The notes under the pieces were generated by a model. That model was given only the letters and a program-made list of their open reading frames with translations. It was not told where the DNA came from and did not search any database. Positions 55,001 through 64,000 of a stretch of 64,000 bases of DNA are shown here, piece after piece (the first letter of the stretch is position 1; each line of letters begins with the position of its first letter). Source of the DNA: Onchocerca volvulus (Eukaryota; Nematoda; Chromadorea; Rhabditida; Onchocercidae); assembly GCA_000499405.2 (NCBI GenBank), contig HG738137.1, positions 4,960,001-5,024,000 of the forward strand, in the 5' to 3' direction. Made by a program: the position numbers and the translations under genes.

Positions 55001-57293
55001 TTATTGGAATTTTGTATAATAATTATTTTAGATATAGAAGTAATATTTCTGTCCATATACTTCGAATTCTGGAACTTCTATCTTGTTTCTGAAATTTTCA
55101 TATGCAGCTTATCTTTAATCTATAATTTTTAAGCAGGTAGATTTTTTCGTCTATTCTACTTGGGAAGACTCTACCTTAATTTTTCCCATAACTTTCAACT
55201 TTTTCTTATCCATATGACTTAAAAGAATTGAGGTTTTACTTCTCAACAGATCAATTTGAAAACACCTACAAAAAACAGAATTAAACAAAAAAAAAAGAAA
55301 GAAAAATAGCTTAAATCGAAAAATAAGCTTAAAGTTATGATGCAGGGATCGGTAAGTATTATAAAATTTTCCTACTGCGTTGTTGCATAAATGGACCAAA
55401 ATAAGTAAAATGAAATGAGAAAACTGATAAAAATATTAAAGTTTGTAATATATTATCTAAAAATAAGTGCATAAACCAGAGTGTTAGCAAAAGAATTTTC
55501 CTTTGCAGTGTAAAGCCTCCGTCGCCAGACATTTCAGAGTCAAAGGTATTAGTTTTATTAATGCAAATCGTAAATAATGTAAAGTCTGGAAATATATGGT
55601 TTATAATTTCTGGAAATGCTCGAAACATACTAAGTCTGGAAGCAAGCTGATCAGAAAGTGTTTCGATCGCGTGTATTATCTGTGATTGATTTGGTGAACC
55701 ATCATTTTGATTTGAAGCACTGTCGCGAGAGCTCTGAAAAATGTTTTATTGATATTTATATATTTCTATATGATACAAAATTATGTTGAATATTTATATG
55801 AACCAATTTGAAAACAGATCAATAGTAAATACAAAAATTGAAATCTTATTTGTAATTTTTAATTCCAAACTAAAACTGCAAATATAATTTTAGTTAAGTT
55901 TTCATTTATAGCTAATCAATTTTCGAAGTGATTCGGTTATGCAACTTAAGAATCTTTATGAATTCAACATAACTTTGATTCAACATAATTCTGTATCAAA
56001 AAAACTAATTTTTTTATTCATTGATTACCATTTTAACTGTCCCCACTCGTCCCATAGCCATTAGCCGCATGGGAACAGCAAGGTCCTTTACACCGTACAG
56101 CAAAAAAGGAGCTTCATCAGCTCGAATTAGATTCATGAAACATCTGCAATAGCAATGAGAATGAAATCTATTATTCGAAACAAAAAGTAAAGAAAAAAAA
56201 ATGCTACCACAAATTTTATAAATTGTATTGTACAAATTTAATGCAAAAAAAAAAATTTCGCACATACAAAAAAAATTAAACAAGCGAGAAAAAAACAGAT
56301 AATTATTCCGAAAAAAGTGAAAGAGATGCAAAACATATTGCAGGAATTGGTAAGACAATAATTTATTATAACTTACTTAAACAATAATTTACTACAACTT
56401 ACTTATTTAAAATAGTATAACTTACTTAAATACCCAATGAGGCGAAATTATTGAAACTTTAGTCTCCAATTGATGTGCTTTGTCAAGTGTCTTCTGTCGA
56501 CCATTCCAAAATATTAAATGAGTAATATTTCTCGAGAATCTAAAAAGGAATATAAAAATAGTAAGGAATAGTAAATAAAGCCGTTGAAATCTTATTATTA
56601 ATAATAATCTTTTTCAAAAAGATTTTTGACAATTTGTGAAAGGCAAGAAAACTGGTTATTTCTTTTTTAGTTTTTCAAAAATTATAATATAATCAGGTGC
56701 AATTGCAAATATGATAAAGTGCACACTTCACAGAATTTAATTTATCATCTTATCTACGGCTAATCTTGTACTTTGACTTTTAAAATCATTTTCGAAAAAA
56801 AAATCTTTTTCTTGAAATAAGTTTCAAAACATTAACAGTATAGTTTATTAAAAACATTTTATGAACATTATACTGTGATGATGAAATGTTGCTATAATTA
56901 AGGATATTTTAATATTTTGTTTTAAAAAAATAAAACCATCATACCGTAAGTTAACAATCGCCCCTAAGTCACGTAACATTCGACGCAAAACCAACGTTCT
57001 CTCCAATCTTACATCTACAAATGCTCTCACACCTAAAATTAATTGATTAGATATAACAATTTACTTTGAGCTTTCATACAAGCTATAAGAAGAAATCCCA
57101 GAATAATAACTAATTTAATGACTAGTTGACGGAATAAATTTACAAATGCAAGACTGAGAAAGCCTAAGCAAAAAATAGAAAAATACATACCCTCCAGAAT
57201 CTTCGATTTCTCCACATTTAGACACTTCGCATTCTCCATTTGATTATCCTGAAGAACGCTAGAGGATTCGAAGGCTTCGAGTTGAGCTTCCAT
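52053..57293 (-). CDS. mcph-1: Microcephalin (MCPH1) homologue, three BRCT domains, 14 exons
   Basis: Microcephalin is a nuclear BRCT protein acting in the DNA-damage response and in restraining condensin. Exons: 57191-57293, 56945-57032, 56426-56539, 56029-56143, 55477-55733, 55240-55265, 54901-54987, 54129-54250, 53923-54027, 53423-53564, 53059-53218, 52794-52959, 52288-52485 and 52053-52196, giving 608 aa (human 835). BRCT1 is at about 35-125 (GVRAFVDVRLERT; ITHLIFWNGRQKTLDKAHQ; VSIISPHWVFKC). The C-terminal BRCT pair is at about 430-608 (TRYVVSDQEGMRTVNVMRA; GIPIVTIEWAYRSLEIGGWL; then RATYITEKSLLGTINSL). KRRGRP at 317-322 is an AT-hook-like core in the middle region. The middle exons, especially the 26-nt exon 6 and the long exon 5, are uncertain. 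The domain pattern, one N-terminal and two C-terminal BRCTs, distinguishes it from other BRCT proteins. Confidence 0.88.
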
Positions 57294-58311
57294 CCATAAA
57301 TTATGCTCTGCGGAATCCGTAATTTCAGGTGACAAAGAGCTTCAAAGAATTTCATTAATTCCGTTAATCCTCGGATTATTTCAATCAGCTATACTTATTT
57401 GTTCTGCAAACTACACAAAAGTGAGCAATATTGCGCATACTTTACTCAATGGACGAATATTTTCTCAAATAGCTATTACGACTGTGTAAATAAAATGAAC
57501 AAACCATGGGGAATTCGAAATTTTTCCGAAAAAATTAGGCGTTTCAATATGGAATGAAGAAAAGTTTCTTCTCGCAGATAATGTTTTTGACATTTTCCGA
57601 GATATATGGAATCCTTCAAAATTTTGTTTCAACTGGATATCTTTTAGACTTCAAATCTTTATAACAGTTCTTCCTGAAATCTTTTAAGTCTTCTGAAACT
57701 ACCCCAACTTTCAAACAATAATAAAGGACATAAAAATCCCCGGAATATTTCCTCGCAAAACAAATTCTACAATACCAAAAAAAAGTCTCCACACTGCAAA
57801 AAAAGAGACGAATTCACACTCCATATCCTCCCGCACTTTTCTCTCAGCTTATCTTAGTTGCTACGAAATGAAATTTTTTAATCTCAAACCAGAATTTTGT
57901 GGTAAACTTTAGATTAAGTTCAACTCTTTATTATAGGCCAGTGAGATTTATTCATTTGTGTCAGATTGAGAGAATGTATAAGGGGATCGAGTGAACGAAT
58001 TGCCCTTATTTCGCTAAATTCGAGTCGTTGACTAGCAATTCTACCAAGTTTTGCACACATTTAAACTTGGGAGAAAATCTGTAAAAGGCCTTTGACAACT
58101 AGTTAACTGACGGGAATGATCAGTAAAAAGTCCATTTAAACTTTTTATATGTGAACGAATGATATCCTCTCTTTTCTATATTTGATTCTTTTTGTTTCGC
58201 TAACTTATCCTACTGAAATGGCTGCTTATTTATGTTTATTTTGAATATGCCAAAGCGAAGAAATGTTTGTGTTTATTTTTGGACGAATGGAAAATTATCA
58301 TTTCAGAGACT
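57294..58311. other. Intergenic between MCPH1 and the granulin gene
   Basis: About 1 kb between divergent genes. A TTTGCAG near 57405 on the minus strand is a possible trans-splice or leader-exon acceptor for MCPH1. Nothing else is supported. Confidence 0.45.
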
Positions 58312-60594
58312 ATGATACTGTTTGTTGTTTTTTTCCTTGCGATTGCTGCCTGTCTTCAAATTCTGATAAGTTTTATTGATTATCTTGAAATTATAAATAA
58401 TCGAAAATTACCATCGAATAAAAAATTTGGATTTTTATCGTTATTATTCGAAAATTTCGAAAATGCTCTCTTACTTTTGAAGTGTTTAAGATTTAAAAGT
58501 TCTTTACACATGTAGTCTTTAAACCAGACAACAACTGTCTCAGTTTTTCGCGGTTCTAATTATTTAATTAGGAGAAGTCTAACTTTTTTGCTTCATTTCT
58601 TTAATTTTCTTTCGTACTTTTCAGCTATTTGCTTTTGCAGATTTTTTTTTCTGTAGATGAAAAAAAAAAACGAATTTTTATTTCATATCCATTTGATTAC
58701 ACCTGGAGAATAAAAAAAGCATGAAATAAATTTGGAAAATAAATCTGTCGTCTTTATGCGAACTTAAAAGGACGAACAGATAGACGCAGAACTATTTTCT
58801 AAGCTCTTAATCGTTATCCATCCAAAATATACCAAAAAATAGTTTTCATAAAACTTATCACAAATTATACTTTTGTAACAATATCTTTACTTCATCTTAT
58901 TATTGTATTTCCAATTCTGCTAGTATAATTCTCGTTTCTTCACGAAAGGTGAGGCCATTTTAGATTGCACATATCTGTCCCGATGGCAAATCAATATGTC
59001 GGGACTCAGCAACTTGTTGTCCAATTGGTGCTGGTATTTATGGTTGTTGTCCGATGAAGGATGCAGTCTGCTGCGATGACCATACTCATTGCTGTCCTCC
59101 TGCCACAAAATGTGATATGGTACACAAGCAGTGTTTGCGAATATTAAATTCTGGTTTGCTTTTCAAGTTTTATAGATTTAAAAATTTCTTAAGAGAATTC
59201 TAGTAATTAGTTTACAATGGAAAGTGATCAAAATACAATTCAAAATGAAATTTTCTATGCTGAAGAATGAGATCACTTTTCAGCATTGTTATTGATAATG
59301 TTTGCCAAAGATTGCAGTATGGGATTGAAGTATAGAATTATCTCCTAGATGAGTATGAACATAAAAAATAAATGAAATCGGAGGAGAGTATATCACACAG
59401 CTTTGTTATGCGGAACGCCGTATAGCTAAAATATCAATAATTCTCATTAAAATTTTCGAAATCGCTCAACCTTTTGTCTCACTCAATTCTCATAAAAGTG
59501 TCAGTAAAAATTTATTTTTGAATCCTCAGAAGTTTTTTGCTCTTTTCCAATTCCATCTTCCTTTTTATCAGATAACTGAAAAAAAATGAATATTCAATTC
59601 GTACTTTTCAGTATAAAATACAATAAAAGTTTGCTTATATATTTGTTTCTTTTCAGTTCCGATTTGAAAGAAGTAATATACTTCTTTCTAAGAACAGGAA
59701 AGTAACATACTTTCCTGTTCTTGTTGCAGTTATGGGACAAGATTACTTGCATATCAGTTTAATCCTTCTGTCTCTAATTTTCTCTATAACTCTTCTTTTC
59801 AGATTAGATTTCCGGAATAATCTTACGTAAGATATCCTCTTTTTGGATGCCACCAAAGCCCTTTTTTTTGAAAATTCGAAATTCAAAAATTCTTTTTTTC
59901 AGAATGAAATTTCAGTATTGGAGAAGAATAAAGAAATGGAGCATTTGACTGAAGAAGTACGTATCAGCAAAAGCAAGCAGCTTTTGAAAATTTACAGTGG
60001 TAGAAATAACTCATGCTCCAAAACTTCCCATACTTGGTTCGTTCTTGGGATTTGAAATTTCTGTCGATTAATTTTATTTATCTAATGTTTTTTAATTCTT
60101 AGTGACTCCAAATTAATTTTAATAAATATTTTCCAAGAATTTTCCTTATTTTAATTGAGAAGAAACTTTTCTTACACAAGATGAAAGAAGTCCCACTAAG
60201 AAATAAAATTGTAGTTGCAAAAAGACATACGATGAATATTGTCGATGTTGCCCATTTAGAGATGCTGTTTGTTGTGAGGAAGTAAATTACTGCTGCCCAA
60301 AAAACTACCGGTAATTATTTTAATGTTTTTTTTCTTTATGTTAGAACCTCTTTAAAATGATTTTGTGGATTTTTCTAAATTCCTATAAATTATTTTCAGC
60401 CTATTATTACATTAATATAGTTAGAAAAAACTTAAAAAGCAGAAGATTCCTATCCTCGTAACATTTGATCTTTTTTGAAAATTTTCTTGTGATATTTTTT
60501 AATTCCAAGTTGTGTGGAAGAAGAGAAAAGTTGCGTTGGAGAAGAGAATACATTCTTCATTTCGAAATTTTGGACACGAACTTTCATCCCGTAA
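58312..60594 (+). CDS. pgrn-1: Progranulin-like secreted protein (two granulin modules), 5' join unresolved
   Basis: Granulins are compact disulfide-rich secreted growth-factor/lysosomal modules. Phase-consistent coding exons are 58964-59153, 59916-60036, 60215-60310 and 60510-60594. The first encodes a complete granulin (starting CPDGKSIC, with TCC, YGCCP, AVCC, THCCPP and KC..). The last three build a second, partly diverged module (SCSKTSHTCC; CRCCPFRDAVCC; YCCPKNYRCVEEEKSC). A 762-bp intron carrying two perfect hairpins separates them. A likely first exon is 58312-58369: its ATG lies 5 nt after TTTCAG and encodes a signal peptide (MILFVVFFLAIAACLQ). Its only donor ends in phase 1, whereas exon 58964 needs phase 0, so a small exon is missing from my model. 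Family assignment is firm; the 5' end is not. Confidence 0.82.
59666..59722. repeat. Two adjacent perfect inverted repeats in a granulin intron
   Basis: GAAAGAAGTA (59666-59675) pairs perfectly with 59679-59688 across the loop ATA. One base later, the 15-nt arm 59690-59704 pairs perfectly with 59708-59722 across the loop ACA. Both hairpins share the AAGTA/TACTT apex, suggesting a duplicated design or slippage. They lie inside the intron 59154-59915. Confidence 0.9.
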
Positions 60595-63500
60595 ATACAA
60601 ATGTATATCAGCCAGTTCCAACTTTTACTTCTTAAAACGGTTTGATAGTATACGTTATTCTTATCACTTATAAATTAGTCGACAAGTAGTGAATGCTTAT
60701 ATATGGGCTAATTATGTTTCTGTAATACTTTGAAAGGAATAGATTTTTGAGGAAAATTATTCACAAGAGGCAAGTTGCTGATCAGATATGCATTTTTAAT
60801 TTTATTACAATATTCTGTGCAAAATTTATTGTTTACGCTGCATTTTTTCTTTAAATATATTTAAAATATTTTAACGGTTACGAAGACAACTATACAGTTA
60901 TTTAATGCAAGGAAAACTACTCGATACGTGAACATACAAAAATACTATGGGAGAAAGGGAGAAAATCGCGATGTTTTAATAGAAGAAGATTGAAATAATT
61001 AGAAACTTATTCACATCAGGTTGAATAGACTCAGTGAATTTTTAGAAACAATGCATTTGTGCAGGTTGATAATTATTGATTTAAACATTGCTATGTTTTT
61101 AAGAAAATTTAACCTGGCAATCATTGCCATCTATTCATAGCAAATACATACGTAACTTTTTCTTATTTTGTCTTTACTACATTTTGTTTTTAGCCATTGT
61201 ATTGCTATTAATTCGACTGGATGGATGTCTGACGTCGAAGTGTTTTGAATATTCAAAAAAAGTTTGAAATATATAGAATAATTTTTGCACAGAATGTTAG
61301 CAACAAAATTTGAACTTAAATTTTATAGTTTTCGAAAACTTTGATTCTATGAAATTTTATTATATTATTTTCTGCGGTGGAAGTTATAGAAAATAATGTA
61401 CAAGATTTCATAGAAAATGTCTTCAGAAAAGAAAATAGTTTGATATAGAAGCTTTTAATTTTCCCATCCTAGTTTCTTTTCTTTTCATAGTTCTTTTCCG
61501 CAGTTTCAACGATATCTTTTTTTCATTCCATAAAATTACTAAAAGGATATCATATTCTATCCTTTAATTTTCTGAGATTACAGGATAAAGGGATTGTATA
61601 AGGTATTCAGGATAAAGGGAATTGTAATATAGTTTGCCCATCCCATGATATGTGTTTCACAAAGATACGTAATGATTTGGAAACATGCATTTGATGTTGC
61701 TTCAGTAAGATAAAAGTTCACTTTTCTAGTGCATGATTGGATACAATGCAATGTAAGTTTAACTAGTTTTTTAAATTTCTTCGAAATTTTCAATGAAGAT
61801 TGGTAGTATAGTTTGATTGCAGAGAATATACTCCTCTATGACTTATTATAATATGGATTATTGATGCAATGAGTGCAAGAAATAATTGTGGAAAAAGAAC
61901 TGTACCATCAGGATTAATTGTTCCCATTTTATTATAGTTATTTCAATAACAGAAAGACCAATTGGTTCACCCATTTTCAGCATTGAGGAATTCGAAATTT
62001 AGTTCTCATTCGTCTTATAATAATTTCTTTCATTTAAAAATCAAGAAAATATTTTTGGTGTTGAAAAAGTTCTTTTTCTTAGCATAAATTCATTTAAATT
62101 ATATTAAAAATTCTGGATCAAAATTTTTTTAGTTTGCAATAATTATTCCTTTCACATTCTGGATTTGATCTGAAAATATGTGAAAATAATTCACGGGAAT
62201 TTGATCTGCAATTTGATTTGATTTGGAATTTGATTTGTTCATTTTGCAAATGTAACAGATTTTGTTGATTTTTCAACTATTAGTTCAAATATTTTTTGCA
62301 AAGAAAATTAAATTGTGTTTTTTGGCTTGGTCAGTGTTCATTTCATTTTCATATTTATTCATATATTTCGAAATACAAAGCTATCAATTAGAAACGCAAT
62401 TAAACGTTTCATTTTTCTTTACTTGCATGCAGCACATAAGAAATAAAGTGGATGAGATTTCGAGAAACTAGAAAACAAGACTGGAACTGAATCCTGGAAT
62501 GAATGGTAATCGGACACTCTGCTCATCACATTCGAGTTTTCATAATCTCCTCAAACAAATCTCTGCTGATTTAATTTATCAACTCCATTATAAAAGCAAG
62601 TGAAGCAGCTCAAATGAACTGATATCATTAAAAAGAAGAGCTAAACAACAAATGACATATATAATCCCCTTCTTCTAATGCGGAATATATGGAGGAAGGA
62701 AATGATGTTATAAGCATAGACGATTGAGACATCCACAACTACTTTTTAAAAGCGAATCTCTATCTACAATCAAACATCATAAAGAGCTTCTATGGAAGAA
62801 AAAAAAAGAGAAATTTCCATATTATATGACTGCTGAATATTGTACTTCCTCATTTCATTCAAATTTTTTTCAGAGCTGATTTTCTCTCTCTGGAACTATT
62901 TTTCATATTGGCTGCATATGCTTTGGCTAAAAATATTCCTTTCCCGAAAGCCAAAATTTTACATTCTTTTCATGTTATCCTTTTGATACTGTATGTTATT
63001 TAGCCAGAATATGCCATTTCTTTGATTATAAGCTTTAAGATGATCACAATTGTGTCCTTTATTAATGTTATCAGCAACACATAATTGTTATTGCTGTTTT
63101 TATCATTTATTCTGGCCAATAATGTAACTAGTCTAGTGATATGGGAAGAAGAGGAACCTTTTTAAAACTACATTTTAACGGAAGTTATCAATTCTGCAGT
63201 TGCACTGAATAGCTAATGTAAATTTTCAGTGGTCAAATAAAAATTTTTTTTATTAAGTATAAATTATGGAAATAATCACCATAATCATGGACATGATAGG
63301 AATATATTGGTTTGCAATCTTCAGAATACGAGTTTACAGGTTTCTTTAAATATTCAGCGTTTTGACGCTCTCATAAATACACTTTTAACCCTGAAATTGA
63401 AATTAATAAGATTTCAGCAAGACTGAATAATTCAGACATTTAGAATTGGCTCAGAGTGATGGCTCTTGTGTCTCGAAAAGAAGCGTCTCAAGAAGTAATT

Positions 63501-63748
63501 GATAATTCGTTGTATGTAAGATGTCAAGATTTTAATGAAACCTATTTTTTCAATCCAATCTACTTATTTCAGATCAACTTGAATTGAACTGCAAATAGCT
63601 TATTACTTTTTGAGGCAGTGGTGCTGAGATAATAGACAATAGTACAGTTACGTTTTACGAAGAAAGCCTAAAAATAGAGATTCAGCAAACTTTTAGTGTT
63701 AAAGTTTTCAATGAATGAACTGAAATCACTTTATGTAAAAATAAAACG
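60595..63748. other. Intergenic, no gene recognised
   Basis: 3.2 kb after the granulin gene. A short direct repeat (CAGGATAAAGGGA, then ATTGTA-like sequence) starts at 61581 and again at 61608. No open frame with family features or paired splice sites was found. Confidence 0.5.
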
Positions 63749-64000
63749 TCACTTTTTTCGTGACTGATGAACAAAAGATTGATGCCGTGTGTTGCTACTG
63801 CTATTTGAACATCGTTTAGCTGCCGACTGCTTGCACGGTGTTGATGTTTTATTTTTCCCAAATTTCGAAAATAATCCATCCATAAAACTTGGATGTTCAT
63901 ATTCGGATGTTACTGGAGTTAACAGTGATATCGTTGTTTCGCGGTACTTTTGATCTTCGTTGGTAGGATGACAAAAAATTATAGCAGGAGATTGCAAAAC
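63749..64000 (-). CDS. C-terminal exon of a gene running off the right edge
   Basis: An open minus-strand frame enters from the window edge and stops at TGA (63749-63751). It encodes about 83 residues, Ser/Thr-rich and basic at the end (HPTNEDQKYRETTISLLTP; FMDGLFSKFGKNKTS; ending HQSFVHQSRKK). No membrane segment or catalytic motif is visible and I do not recognise the family. Its composition, with no Leu/Ile/Phe runs typical of translated intergenic DNA here, suggests a real exon. The acceptor lies outside the window. Confidence 0.45.
   Translation of the reverse strand, partial: VLQSPAIIFCHPTNEDQKYRETTISLLTPVTSEYEHPSFMDGLFSKFGKNKTSTPCKQSAAKRCSNSSSNTRHQSFVHQSRKK

Noticed and set aside
59804..59827. 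Mini-exon in the granulin gene bounded by TTTTCAG and GTAAGA
   Set aside because: It ends in phase 2 and cannot join the next granulin exon without a stop codon; direct joining of 59153 to 59916 keeps phase.

Overview
This window reads as nuclear DNA of a nematode, most likely a spirurid/filarial-type (clade III) worm. It is strongly AT-rich, its genes are split into many short exons (typically 60-250 bp) with GT...TTTTCAG-type introns, several start codons sit just behind TTTCAG sites that look like spliced-leader acceptors, and all recognisable proteins are ordinary animal proteins. There is no bacterial operon structure, CRISPR array, rRNA, recognisable tRNA or intact transposon. The filarial placement is inference. 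Exon models were built by hand from splice signals, reading phase and remembered family features. In most genes every exon junction keeps phase, which is the main support for the models.

Layout. 1-3356: no gene recognised. 3357-4764 (+): four-exon secreted protein of unknown family. 4765-15755: 11 kb gene-poor stretch with two adjacent hairpins near 8.4-8.7 kb and weak hydrophobic fragments. 15756-23359 (-): 17-exon FIG4 phosphoinositide phosphatase. 25484-26779 (-): RNA polymerase III subunit RPC7. 28309-33776 (-): 17-exon mitochondrial m-AAA protease (AFG3L2/spg-7). 34250-34564 (-): small unknown helical protein. 34996-38216 (+): SLC25A46, divergent from it. 41851-44675 (-): IFT57/che-13 with an X-box-like site upstream. 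47142-50152 (-): MADF/BESS-type DNA-binding protein. 52053-57293 (-): microcephalin (MCPH1). 58312-60594 (+): progranulin-like gene with an unresolved 5' join. 63749-64000 (-): last exon of a gene continuing past the right edge.

The genes do not form one pathway. There are local themes: SLC25A46 and the m-AAA protease, both mitochondrial quality/morphology factors, are about 1.2 kb apart and divergent with a small gene between them, and FIG4 and progranulin both act in endolysosomal biology. I found no clear new system. The signals most worth a second look are a long near-perfect hairpin in FIG4 intron 1, two back-to-back perfect hairpins in a granulin intron, the two hairpins near 8.4-8.7 kb, a near-consensus RFX X-box upstream of IFT57, a duplicated element flanking FIG4 exon 14, and an upstream reading frame overlapping the m-AAA protease start codon.
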